NCBI GenBank assembly: GCA_024364735.1
Contig: JAGFNQ010008706.1
Location: 88,880 to 152,879 of the forward strand
Direction: 5' to 3'
DNA: 64,000 bases
Origin: Boesenbergia rotunda
Lineage: Eukaryota > Streptophyta > Magnoliopsida > Zingiberales > Zingiberaceae
The first letter of the stretch is position 1, and each line of letters begins with the position of its first letter. A program made the translations under genes and the position numbers. Under the pieces are notes generated by a model, which was not told the DNA's origin, did not search any database, and saw only the letters and a list, made by a program, of their open reading frames with translations. This document shows, one piece after another, positions 45,188 through 56,540 of this stretch.

Positions 45188-47815
45188 TGTTAGTGATATG
45201 AGAGAAGTGTCCTAAGGCAATCGCCTTATGATTGTAAAACATTTATATTAATAAATGATAATTCACTATTTGAGTATACATGCTTGTGTATTTGATTGGG
45301 ATCTTAAACTCATCTACTGAATGTCCGCAATACAACTCACAGCATAAGAGAATTTGTGATGAGATCACAACTAGTGATTATCTCTAAATGCGCAAATGTG
45401 AAGTATTGAAAATATCCCTAGTCGATGAATTGATAAAAACGGACACTATCAATTCTGTTGAGACTAGCATGGGTTATTCTCTAATCAGCTGATTCTCACT
45501 GGCTGGTGACATTGGGATGTCCGGAGATAAACATGGATGCTAGTTAAGGGAACTAGTTCATTGGAGTGACTAGCTGTAAGACTTCATATGGGAATCTACA
45601 TGTAGATATGTCAATGAAGATCTTACTGCGGCTTAAGTGCGATGTTCCTTTGACTTGCGGTGTTCAAGTCATCTTGGTCATGGAGACTTATACTTTGACA
45701 TCTTAAGCAAGCATCTCCAAGGAGGTGTGGACCCAGGATGATCGGGTATAAGCCGAAGTGCCCGAAGATGTTTGAACAGCCTACAAAGGATTCACCACTC
45801 CTTGCGAGGAGATGTATACCCAGGCCTATCGTCGGATTGTTACTCAAAGCCTCTGGCCAGAGCATATCATGTTTAGAGTGAGAGTCTCTAAAATACATGA
45901 GAGTAATTAGAAATCCAAAGGACGAATAAGACATTACTTGGGCTAGGTGTGACGTAGTCAGCCTAGTGGGGAGTGACACCATAGACCGTGTCCTGAACCA
46001 AGTGGGTATAAGGTTGTGAAGGGAATGGGGCACGATTCATTAGAGCTGCTAAAGGGTTTCAGAATAATTTCTTCTGGGGTCAAACCGTTGATCTTTCGAT
46101 TAATTGGGGATCATGATGTACTACTAGGTGCCACTCATGATCGTTCTATAATTTGTTGATTATAGACGACCAACATAAATCGAAAGCCTATTTAGTCACA
46201 CGCACTACGAGTAATCCAAGGGATGTAAAACGAGTTGAAAATTAGATTTTTCGATCAAGAGAAATAAGTCGAATCTGAGTTAGTCAGAGGCGCAATGGAA
46301 GCTAAAAAATGGCTAAGTCTTTTGAAGACTTTTTGGGCGAATTAAATGAGTTTAATTCGCGGCGGTTCGGGTTGGTTTTAGCCGGCCAAAGAGGGTGTTA
46401 AACCCTCTTTGGTGGCCGGCCAAATAGAGGAGAATAAACCAATTTAATTGGTTTAATTAATTAAATAAATCTAGTACGATTTATTTTATAAATTATGGAT
46501 AAATAAATTTGTATAAAGAAATTTATATAAATAAATTTGTAGAAATTTATTCTTTTTATGGAAGTTAAAATAATCCGTGAATTGGGTTTATTTTAATTTT
46601 ATAAAATCAATTATGAATTGATTTTTTCATAATAAGAAAGTTTATAAATTTCTTATAAAATTTATTCCATAATTTAAAGAGAAGAGGAATTTGTTTTATT
46701 ATAAATTAGTTATAATAAAACTTGGTTTAAACGGAATAATTCATAAGAATTTATAGGATAAATTTCTTATGATAATTAATTAGTTTTATTATAAAGTTAG
46801 TTATAATAAAATTCATAAGAGAATTTATAGGATAAATTTTCTTATGATAATTAATTCGTTTTATTATAAATTAGTTATAATAAAACTTGGTTTAAACGGA
46901 ATAATTCATAATTATTTATAGGATAAATTTCTTATGATAATTAATTAGTTTTATTATAAAGTTAGTTATAATAAAATTCATAAGAGAATTTATAGGATAA
47001 ATTTTCTTATGATAATTAATTTGTTTTATTATAAATTGGTTTATAATAAAGACTCGGTTTAAACGGAATAATTAATAAGAAAATTTATAAGATAAATTTC
47101 TTATAACTAATTCCGTTAATTCGGTTTAGAGGGAGACTTAGCAAAGGAGTTGCTACTATATAAAGGAACCAAAGGCTAGCCCTTATTACTACATCAACTA
47201 ATCAAGTTGTGAAGAGCTCTCCCTCTCTCTCTCTTCTTCCTCCCCTCTCCTCCCTTAGGGCCGGCGCCCACTTGGAGACTTAGGGCCGGCGCCCACCTTC
47301 CTCCATCTAGGGCCGGCGCAACCCTCTCCTCCCCTTGAGGTTGGCGTGAGCTTACAAGAAGAAGGAGAAGCCAACCAAGAAGAAGAAGAAGCGGATAGCG
47401 ACTCCTCTCTTCTCGGAATTCGATTCCGTTACTTCGTTGGTTAGTTTCCTTTTCTTCTCTTGATCTTCTTTGTTGTGCCTATAGAGAATCTAGTAGTTCT
47501 CGTCGGCACAAAACTCGTGACTTTGCGAAGTCATCCCGAAGAGAACTCGGCGTGGACGCGAATAGAGGCGAAGCTTCCAAGGGACGCTACGGTTGGATCT
47601 CGTCCCTTACTTCGAGTTACGCGAGGTACTTGGTAAATTAATTTACTTTTTCGCAAACTTTTATTTTATGATTATGTCAACACACCATAAGGTTGCATGC
47701 TAGATACGAAGTTAAAATAATTTTGGAAATTATTTTATGCAAATTCTTCCGCTGCACGTAAAAATTTTGAATTTTACGAACTCGTATCCTTGTCGACATG
47801 CACCCGGTCCCAACA
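45188..47815 (+). repeat. E-left: 2.6-kb Copia LTR, plus orientation
   Basis: TGTTAGTGATATGAG...CCGGTCCCAACA, followed by a PBS. Highly similar, in opposite orientation, to 59100-61584. It includes an AT-rich repeated tract with GGTTTAAACGGAATAATTCA (46720-47100), a TATA box (TATATAAA, 47157-47164) and three GGGCCGGCGC units in the presumed transcript leader (47258-47320). Only its leader follows; no gag or 3' LTR of this copy is in the window. Confidence 0.88.
45623..46033 (-). CDS. 136-codon antisense ORF inside E-left LTR
   Basis: An open frame antisense to the LTR that starts MPHSLHNLIPTWFRTRSM and ends ASQRNIALKPQ. The inverted LTR copy at 60739-61149 has an ORF of exactly the same length with six amino-acid differences, all in the first 37 residues. 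I recognise no domain. It may be a chance frame kept because the two LTRs are young, so I give it little weight as a gene. Confidence 0.25.
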   Translation of the reverse strand: MPHSLHNLIPTWFRTRSMVSLPTRLTTSHLAQVMSYSSFGFLITLMYFRDSHSKHDMLWPEALSNNPTIGLGIHLLARSGESFVGCSNIFGHFGLYPIILGPHLLGDACLRCQSISLHDQDDLNTASQRNIALKPQ

Positions 47816-47816
47816 T

Positions 47817-47829
47817 TGGTATCAGAGCC
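47817..47829 (+). other. Primer binding site after E-left LTR
   Basis: TGGTATCAGAGCC, one base after the LTR end; matches initiator tRNA-Met. Confidence 0.88.
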
Positions 47830-48049
47830 GGTTAGTGTTCGACTTAATCATATAATTGTTTTGTGGAAAACTTTGTCATGATCTCAATTTCGGAAAAAAT
47901 TTTCAATTATGGAAACTTTCGAACTATAATAAATTTTAGATTTAGGAATTTCAAAGTTTGGAAATCCTCATGAAATTTCGCAAACGTTTGAAATTTTCTA
48001 TTTTCTGAAATTTTATAATAATTTCGAAACTTCCCATCCTTGGAAACTT
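47830..48049 (+). other. Leader remnant of E-left element
   Basis: Start of an internal region (GTTAGTGTTCGACTTAATC) that passes into TTTCGAAA-rich DNA and then the satellite. No gag. Confidence 0.5.
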
Positions 48050-48822
48050 TCCCGCCTGAGTAGGAGATGATGGACCTCCCATATCTGGATTTCTGAAAAC
48101 TCCATATGAATAGAGAGGGTAGAGGTAGGAGATGATGTTTTAGGTGTCCAAACATCTATATATTAGATATCACCAATCAAATAGAAGTAGTTTAGAAATA
48201 CCAGTGAGTTTTGATCAAAACTCACTGATGGAGCTCCCATATCTGGATTTCTAAAAATTCTATACGAATAGAGAGTTTAGAGGTACGAGATGATGTTTTA
48301 GGTGTCCAACCATCTGTATATTAGATATCACCAATCAAATAGGAGTAGTTTAGAAATATCAGTGAGTTTTGGTCAAAACTCACTGATGGACCTCCCATAT
48401 CTGGATTTCTGAAAACTCCATATGAATAGAGAGGGTAGAGGTAGGAGATGATGTTTTAGGTGTCCAAACATCTATATATTAGATATCACCAATCAAATAG
48501 AAGTAGTTTAGAAATATCAGTGAGTTTTGATCAAAACTCACTGATGGACCTCCCATATCTAGATTTCTGAAAATTCTATACGAATAGAGAGTTTAGAGGT
48601 ACGAGATGATGTTTTAGGTGTCCAACCATCTGTATATTAGATATCACCAATCAAATAGGAGTAGTTTAGAAATATCAGTGAGTTTTGGTCAAAACTCAAT
48701 GATGGACCTCCTATATCTGGATTTCTGAAAATTCCATATGAATAGAGAGGTCAGAGGTAGGAGATGATATTTTAGGTGTCCAAACATCTATGTATTAGAT
48801 ATCACCAATGCAATAGGTGTCC
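48050..48822. repeat. 158-bp satellite, about five monomers, dimeric pattern
   Basis: GGACCTCCCATATCTGG-type monomer starts at 48072, 48230, 48388, 48546 and 48704: an exact 158-bp spacing. Monomers 1, 3 and 5 share one variant (TAGAGGTAGGAG) and 2 and 4 another (TAGAGGTACGAG). Palindromes of up to 28 bp lie at each monomer junction. Confidence 0.92.
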
Positions 48823-48866
48823 AACCATTTCAGGCCCAATGACCCTAAAAGGCCTAATGTGTGATT

Positions 48867-49280
48867 TCTTCTCGATTTTTCATTATTACATTTTAATACC
48901 TCGTAGAAGTCCAAATAAACAATGGATAGCAAATTTGAACTCCTTGTAACCTTAGAAATCCACAGGAATTGAAATTTTTACAATCGGAGCTCTCTAGGTC
49001 AATCAGTGGCCTTTTGGAGTCATTGGGGCCTGAAATAGAAAAATTTCAGGCCCAACGTGGGCCTGAAATGGAAACATTTCAGGCCCAACGTGGGCCTGAA
49101 ATTTTTCCATTTCAGGCCCCAATGACTCCAAAAGGCCACTGATTGACCTAGAGAGCTCCGATTGTAAAAATTTCAGTTCCTGTGGATTTCTGAGGTTACA
49201 AGGAGTTCAAATTTGCTATCCATTATTTATTTGGACTTCTCCGAGGTGTTAAAATGTAATATCAAAGAATCGAGAAAAGA
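48867..49280. repeat. Foldback element, ~205-bp arms
   Basis: Left arm from CTTCTCGATTTTTCATT, right arm ending AAAGAATCGAGAAAAGA. The centre is near 49072 (GAAATGGAAACATTTC). Long stretches pair, for example AGTGGCCTTTTGGAGTCATT with its complement at 49115-49140. Short GGGCCTGAAATGGAAA units continue to about 49380. Confidence 0.85.
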
Positions 49281-49380
49281 CCCTTAATATTGGGCACGTT
49301 GGGCCTGAAATGGAAACATTTCAGGCCCACGTTGGGCCTGAAATGGAACCATTTCTGGCCCAACGTGGTCGGCTGAAATG

Positions 49381-52300
49381 TTTTTTAGTTTTAATTTAAT
49401 AAAAATATTTTAATTAATTTCAATATTTTTTTGTTTTGAAAAAGATTCCATAATATTATTATCAAAATATAAAGGAACATTTTTTTATGGTCCATCTCGA
49501 AATTCGTTACTGACAAAGAGAAAGAGAAAGGAAAAGAGAATTGCATGCAGTACTTGATTGACAGGAGGGGTATAAGAGGAAGTTCACAATTATTAAGTGT
49601 GCCCTTTGGTGAAAATGAAATCATAAGACACCGTTTGGTAAATACGTATTCTTGAATACGCCCTTTGGTAAATTATCGTTTTTTTAATCATATCTATCAA
49701 GTTTTAACTAGTTCATATTATTTGCAATTTAAATGGGAAAAATAAAAGGACATGGAAACATTTTTTTTATTTGTCCATCAAAAGCGTTAATCTTATTTTA
49801 TATTTTCTTTCAAATTGCAATTTTAACTTTTTTTTATTTACAAGAGATATACAGGCTTACACCCAACCAATCAGGCTTACGCCCGACTAATCCACTTGAC
49901 TGATCGGCCCTATCCCACAGCCTTCAACGAGAGTCCCTACCAGTCAACGAGGATAAATTGTCACCACTGATAATATCGATACCCGATGGCCCGATCACGT
50001 AGCAGCCTGTGACGAATTCTTCCGACAACATACTGCGCGCTTTATTAAGGGAAAATCGAATCCGAAAAAGTAAAAGATCATCTAAATAAGTCATTATCAA
50101 TCACACTATGCCGGGCGGTCATTTTAACCTCATTGCATCTCTGCGTAGTTGTTTAAAAAAAGTCATATCAATTAATTTTTTGTTAAAACTATCACATAAC
50201 TTACAAAATAAAAAAAAAGAAACATATATAATTTAAAATAATAGAGAGTAAAGTAATATAAAATTTTTCATAAATTTTTAGAAACTAAGACATGAATCAA
50301 AAATTAAAACATATATATTAAACATTTTTTTAAAAAATTAAAATAAAAAATTTATAAAATAGTCTTATACTATTTTTTATGTCAAAATTACTATATATAA
50401 AAATGATTAATAATAAATTTGATCAAAATTATTAAATAATTAATTCAATTTAAATTTAAATATATAAATCCAGTCACATACTTAAATGATGCGAGGAGTA
50501 TGTGACACGCAGGGCATACACCATGGTCTTGTAAGGTGCACAATCATATTCAAATTTTAAATAGAACATGAATATATTATAACTTTGGATAAAATTACTA
50601 CATGATTATTTCGAGTCATTTACTCATTTTGGAAACATGGGTGGACTCCAATCGCATTCTATAGTACATTTTGTGAGAGATCATGCATGACATTAGAGGT
50701 TGAATAGAGCAACAAAAACAAATTCAATTTATTAAATTATAAGTACAATAGAAATATAAATGCGGCAAACAAATAAAAGCAAATTAGAGAAAACTCAAGA
50801 ATTTATATGATTTTAACAATCAATTTCTACTTTACAGTCGATCCGGTAAAAATCACTAGCTTTCTTCTCCCTAGTTATCTAGAGATGGAGATTTTTTTTT
50901 TTTTAAGAAAAAACAAAGATAATAAATGAAATGAGTAAAAGATTTGTAAAATATGGAAGACGTTAAACTGAAAGATAATATAAAATTTTTACAATAAGAG
51001 CACGTGGAAATTGAGAAAATGACATGGGAATTATTGTAGGAGGGTTGTCTCTCCGCAATTAACTCATAGTTAAATTGATCAAATATGTTAGACATAAATT
51101 AATTAGAATGAATCTAATTGATCAAGATTAATCAAATATTTAACAGGAAAAAAATCAAATGGTTCAAAATTAATTATATATTTGACGATAAAAAACTAAT
51201 AAAAATTTGATTTTTTAAAATATATTCTATATTAACATTTTAATTTTGTTCCATTTAAAATTCTTCAAAAAGAGGAACACTGATTCCTATCGGTCAGGTC
51301 TCGGCCATGATAAACATGTGCGAATTTTCTCCATCAGCCCTCAACCATGATAAGAAATCTCCTCAGAGTGACCATCTCATCCTACAGCTCCTCTGATGCA
51401 GACATACTACGTCAAATTGAAGATGACTTATTCCCCTTCTATCAGCCGTAAAAAGCTGCTTCATCTCGAATTCCGTTCGTTCAGAAAGTTACACATTCAC
51501 AACGTTTGAACCGTAAACATCGCATGATCCACGTTTTTGAAAGCACGCTCGAGCATCACACAAGCAATTGTAAAGCTTTAGCAAATGCTGCTCACGATAT
51601 TATTTCAATGAAGAAACAGCACAAAAGTCGACGCCATCTTGAACATTAATGAACAGTCGCTCTCACAGAAGTAGTGTTTCAAATAAATTAAAAAGAAAAA
51701 ACTAGAATTCTAATTCGAAGTCCAATAATTGAGGATTAGTATTAACCTGCCTTTTTAAATTATCAGGAGGAGAAAACAATCAGTCTCTATATATTGAATT
51801 CACAGTCAGAAAAGTTGTAGCCATACCTCTGTGCGCCAAGTTTGCATTCAGATTGACACACTTCGAATTGCTGCTGGCAGTGTTTTTGTATCTGCATGAT
51901 GCTGGACTTAGAAGACCTCCATGGAGATTGCTTGCAGTTCTTTTATCTGCTATATATACTACAGTTTTCTTTTGATAAAGACCAATTATATTCGTGAACT
52001 ATAAGAAATAATCAAGCTTGTACATCAATGAACCAAGGAAAAAGAACCCTGATGTCTAGTTTAGATTAAAACCACTCCAGTTCTACACTAACCAAATTGG
52101 CAAACATCTGATGCATGTAATCATCTAGCAGTAAAGGTGCCAATAATCATGTTGATCCTTCAACCTTTTTCCCCCTTTAAATACTTGCAATTCAATCGGG
52201 TCATTATAAGAGGCTCAATTCAAGTGACAGTTTCTAACCTTATATCTTTTTATACTTAGCACTAATAATGCTACATTTCATATTAAGCGCTAACCAAAAC

Positions 52301-52450
52301 AACAACCAAAATGACCAGCAAGATCTGTGCTATTCCCAGCCTACTCTTATACGGCAAACAAACCAACAAGCAATAACACATTCATCGAAAAAGAAAAGAA
52401 AATTCTAATTATCATTTAATTATCAAGGTAGAAGCAATTAATTTCATCAC
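49381..52450. other. Intergenic DNA 3' of the GRAS gene
   Basis: Mostly AT-rich, no long open frame. At 49860-50060 there is a GC-richer patch around CGGCCCTATCCCACAGCC that looks like an old repeat fragment. The last few hundred bases before 52450 probably include the GRAS 3' untranslated region. No polyadenylation signal can be chosen with confidence. Confidence 0.5.
51787..51897 (-). CDS. Possible small Cys-containing ORF or exon
   Basis: 36 codons, MQIQKHCQQQFEVCQSEC... with the spacing C-x6-C-x3-C and a fourth Cys near the end (FSDC). The frame is open a little further upstream (KNCKQSPWRSS). It lies about 550 bp downstream of the GRAS stop on the same strand. No signal peptide or known family. 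It could be chance. Confidence 0.15.
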   Translation of the reverse strand: MQIQKHCQQQFEVCQSECKLGAQRYGYNFSDCEFNI

Positions 52451-54207
52451 CTAACGCCATGAGGAAACCGTGAGGAGAGGACGGTCACCCCACACCAGGG
52501 AGAGGAAGGGCGGGTTGCAATCCAAGAGGGTGTACTTGGAGCTGTAGTTGTAGTTCCAGAGGAGAAGCTTCGCTTGGCTCACAGCGTAGTTGCTCAGCGC
52601 CACGGGCTCGAAGCCGCACCGCTCCATCACGGCTGTCCATTCATCCTTCCCCCACATTCGCACCCGTCGGTTCTTCCCCTCGCCGGGGCCCACGGCCCCC
52701 AGGATCCGACGACCGAGGAGGAGCCGCTCGACCCGAGCTCGCTCGGCCGAGTCGCGCCCCATCGGCGGGTCGAGCGAGTCGAACATGGCTGTGTAGTAGG
52801 CCAGCGTGGCGGCGAAGCGCTCCGCGAAGCCGGACTGATTCAGACTCGCCTCGTACTCGCCCAGCGTCACGACGCTGGGGGCGAGCGATTTGGCAACCCG
52901 GAGAACGCGCTCGACTGAATCGGGCGATTCGCCGATCAGGTGGTAGAGCTGGAGCATGAAGTTGATTGCCAGCGACTCGTCCGGGTCGACCCGGAAGGTG
53001 GTCGATGCGAGCTCCGAGATCGGGGTGAGAATGGGATCGAACTCGAAATCCAGATCAAGTAGCGCCGCAAAGTCACGGAGGCGGTTCCCGGTAGCGACGA
53101 GCGACTCTGCGGGTGCTGCGCCAAGTGCTGGCGCGGGTATGCCAGAGATACGGATCTTTGAGGGCTTTCCGGAGGGTCGGGTGGCGAGGGCCTGGAGTAG
53201 TGCTGCCCACTGTACGCCCTGAACTATACCGAAGTCCACGATGTGAATCAGCGACGCCGACTCAGTCGCTTCTAGAATCGCCTGGTTTGCAGTAAGGTGT
53301 GCAAATTTGGAGTAAGGGCACGCATCGTTGAGTACCTTGTAACAGAGAGTGAACTCCTCTGGCGAAGTGTCGAAGATGGGAATAGGATGTGAATGAGCTC
53401 CAAGGAGCCGCCCATAGAGGGCTTCCGCAAAGTAAAAAGCGACGCGTTCCGTCGGATCACCAAACTCGGAGGCAGATTCTCTGACACGGATCAGCGACTT
53501 AGCAGCAAGATCAGGGTCAGAATCGGCGAGCCGCGCGCACTCGAGTAGGCATTTCAAGAGCGGCGGCGAGGAAACGCTGCTCTCCGGACCCTGTTCTCGC
53601 AAGGGGGCGGCGGCGGCGGCGGCGGCTCCAGACTCCTTGCTTGGTTCTGGGGGGTCGGAGGACGGTGCTTCAGCCGCCGACGAAAGCAGGGTAGAGACGC
53701 GAGCGGCCTGGTGGTGTTGCTGGACCGAAGGAAGTGGAGCGATCTTGGAGTTCTCAGGGAAGAAGACGCGGTTGAGGTCGCCCGGTGACGAAGGGAGGCT
53801 GATCTCAGCGGAGCAAGAGGGAAACCCCTCCCCGAAGAGGGCCTCTGCTCCGTCGGCGGCGCCAGGCCAAGTGTCGCTAATCAGCACGGGGTTCTCTGCG
53901 GGGGCCTCACCGATGAGGCTTTCCATCCACTCATCCGTGTCGAACTCCGCCGCGACGGTTGATCCGAAGTCGGAGAGGCGGAAGGGGCCATGGTCGAGAT
54001 GGCGGCCGCCACCGTGGGGAGAGAATCCAGGGATGGGTTCGGCGACAAATGGATCAGCAAACACGGCGCCAGATTCAGGGACGACGAAGGGCAAGTGATC
54101 CGACAAGTGTTGGTGGTGGATGTGATGCGAAGCCCAGGGCGGGTGGTTGGTGGAGAACGGGTTGACGGAGACGCCCAGCTGTTGCTGTTGCTGCTCCTGC
54201 TGTTGGC

Positions 54208-54256
<49 letters not shown>

Positions 54257-54313
54257 AATCACCTGCTGCGCGATCGCCATTAGATTTCCGCTGTCGGCGC
54301 ACATGTACGCCAT
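52451..54313 (-). CDS. SCL4: GRAS-family transcription regulator, SCL4/SCL7-like
   Basis: A single uninterrupted exon of 620 codons, TAG stop at 52451. The start MAYMCADSGNLMAIAQQVIQ matches what I recall of the N-terminus of SCL4-type proteins, which fixes the start codon. After a polyglutamine tract (residues about 19-45) comes a long low-complexity N-terminus (to about 245), then the GRAS domain: LHRI (LLKCLLECARLADSDPDLAA), VHIID as LIHIVDFGIVQGVQWAALLQ, LHRII/PFYRE region (ESLAINFMLQLYHLIG, VVTLGEYEASLN, FAERFAATLAYYTAMFDSLD), and SAW with the usual end PLLTVSSWR. GRAS proteins act in the nucleus, mostly through protein partners, in growth and stress responses; SCL4/7 specifics are poorly known. 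It lacks a DELLA motif. It is GC-rich against its AT-rich surroundings. The symbol marks the clade, not strict orthology. Confidence 0.95.
54179..54258 (-). repeat. CAG/CAA repeat encoding polyglutamine in the GRAS gene
   Basis: Mostly CAG codons on the minus strand (GCTGCTGCT on plus), with some CAA and interrupting codons for Arg and Glu. About 16 Gln in a row followed by RQQQEQQQQQ. A likely length-variable site. Confidence 0.92.
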
Positions 54314-54620
54314 CTGCTCAATTTCCTTTGAGAAAATACAACAAAGCGCACGCGATCGTCGTCGTCGTCCTCCTGCTCCTCCAAACTGCGCTGCGCTATC
54401 AAAGAGAGAGGAGCTATAGTGTCAGGCTAATCGGAGCTCTGTTTCGACGCAGTGGAGTACTGACTGAGTGAGCTACTGCGTATGGAGGACGGGAAGGGGA
54501 AGGGGAAGAGGAAGGGGAAGGGAAGAAGGTTTTGAGAGAGGAGGGTTTGGGGGCTGTGCGTGAGAGAGAAGGAAAGGGATGGATTGAAGCTCAAAAAATA
54601 AAAATAAATAAAAATAAAGC
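54314..54620 (-). promoter_or_regulatory. Probable 5' leader of the GRAS gene
   Basis: Strongly pyrimidine-rich on the minus strand (CCCCTTCCCCTTCC, TCTCTCTC), as in many plant 5' leaders. T-rich TTTATTTTTATTTATTTT at about 54594-54620 may be core promoter. Exact start unknown. Confidence 0.4.
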
Positions 54621-56540
54621 CCAAGACACGAGGAAGTAGGCCCACCCGAGGTGAGTAAGTTCAGCCAGATGGGTGAACCAGGCGCAGTGAAACCAGCATT
54701 GGGGGGAAATTAAAAAGGGTAAAAAATTTACTCCACGGTGGCAGCGCTCTCCTTGTCCCCCGCTCTGCTCGTTCAAGCGGCGATCGAGTGTGTCTCGTCG
54801 CCATTGGTCCCCACCACTACAGATACGCTCCCATCCTCCAACCACGAAACTCCATTTCCGTCCAACACGAGGGCGGGTGCTCTCTTTCCTTTGATTGATG
54901 GAATCTAAATTTACTTCGCTTCCTGTATCGCATCAACATGGAAACAGAAACCGGCGATCGATCGTTGGGAATCGGATACACCTCGTGGAGCTCGCCCGGC
55001 GCGACGTGTCGACTCGTCCGTTGCTCGATCTGACGAGCCAAGTGGTTCGGGTGCACCGGTTGCAACAGCGAATCCGTTTCGATGACGTCATCTAGCCATG
55101 GCCTCGAAGCCCAACTCGCTTGGAATGGCGATGGATCAATCAGACGCTCGCTATCGGTGGAGCTCTTTGTCGTTTCGCCGGCAGTCAGAAAGGCAACGAG
55201 AGGGCGATGATGCGCCAGTTGACTGAAACGTAAACCGAGGAAGGTGCGCACAGTCATCTCACCGTTGTGGGACCATCAATGATCGCAATATGGACGGTCG
55301 GATCTCTCTTTCTCTCTGTTTTGGAGAAGATGCGGTAGTCGTTGCCGTCGCCATCGCCGTCGTCGTCGTCGATTGAAATGGTTGGCTCCGTGGGCCGTAG
55401 GGACAGCGACGGCTGAGGTAATATCGCTGTGTGAATCTCCACATGCGAAGTTTAATTAATTACTTCGAAGAAGAGGAGATGAAGACGATCGAAGGAGAGG
55501 AGGAAGCTGGCCCGGCGCTGTCGCTTTCTATCCTAACCGAAAGCGAACAGGAGATTTTTGGTTTAGAATCACTTGATTTCTTGGACTGCATGAGGATGGA
55601 GAAAGGAAGATATGGTGTTCTCCTATGGATGGCATATAGTGGTCGGGCATAAGCATTATTAATATACAATGCATGCATGCTTTTCACTATCCATTTTCAC
55701 GTTGAAGACTTACTTGGGATGCATAATTACTGACAATAAACATCCAAAAAATATTTGAGGAAAGGAGAAGAATCATGTTATTCATCAATTTAATCCGGCA
55801 TAATCAGACAAAGCATGAGCTCGTACATGAGCGAGCATGATATATAGATTCGAATATATAAATGCTATTGAATATATTGCAAATATTAGTTTAAGGAGAC
55901 TTGTTTAAAAGGAAAATTGAACAACAATTTATTAAACCATGTACTTGGTTTTATATATTACCCAAAAAGACGATCTATTTTGGAATTGAATAAATGACGT
56001 ATCACTTCCCATTTTCATTCTCATAATATCCCTATTCCTTTTTATTTTATTTTTTTCAAAAAAAAAATTAATCTCCCAACCCTCCTCTTTCATCTTCGTT
56101 TCCTCCATCGACGAAGCACCGACGACAACGGTCCATCGTCGTCCCTTCGCTTTCACTTATCAGTACAAAGAGGTATGACAAATCAATAACAGAAAAGAGT
56201 GCGAAAAATAGCAAGTAAGTATTTTATTCAAGTAATAAAAAAAGGTAGAAAGAATGATTTACAAAACCGTATTTACCAATTTACCAAAATTCAAGAGATT
56301 TGAACGATGGAAACTAGGAAACTGCTGGTATATACCAGCATCAACCTTTTTTCTATGAAATGTTAGATACGATTTGCAAAGTAAAATTTTGATGTCATCG
56401 ATCGTTGAAAGTCAAGTTTGAATTCAAAATCGAAATCTACGTTTCGCGTAGATAAATCTGGACTATTTATTTGCTCAAAACCGATTAAGGATGAATGAGA
56501 AATTAATTGATCAAGATACGCTCAAATGAATATTAAGGAA
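54621..56540. other. Upstream region of the GRAS gene, no firm gene
   Basis: GC-rich at first (54700-55450). Long frames exist on both strands at 54817-55257 (146 codons, minus) and 54895-55095 (plus), but none matches a family I know, and their overlap suggests chance. A perfect GATGACGTCATC (55081-55092) contains TGACGTCA, a bZIP-type site. From 55650 the DNA is AT-rich and looks repetitive. Confidence 0.45.

Noticed and set aside
53637..54283. Plus-strand ORFs over the GRAS N-terminus, including a poly-Leu frame
   Set aside because: They are the antisense of the GRAS coding sequence and its CAG repeat.
54817..55257. 146-codon minus-strand ORF upstream of the GRAS gene
   Set aside because: GC-rich DNA keeps frames open by chance; another long frame overlaps it on the plus strand and no family is recognisable.
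55431..55652. 73-codon plus-strand ORF (KTIEGEEEAGPALSLS)
   Set aside because: No ATG at its upstream end (the first codon is GTG), no domain, no splice context; not enough to call a gene.
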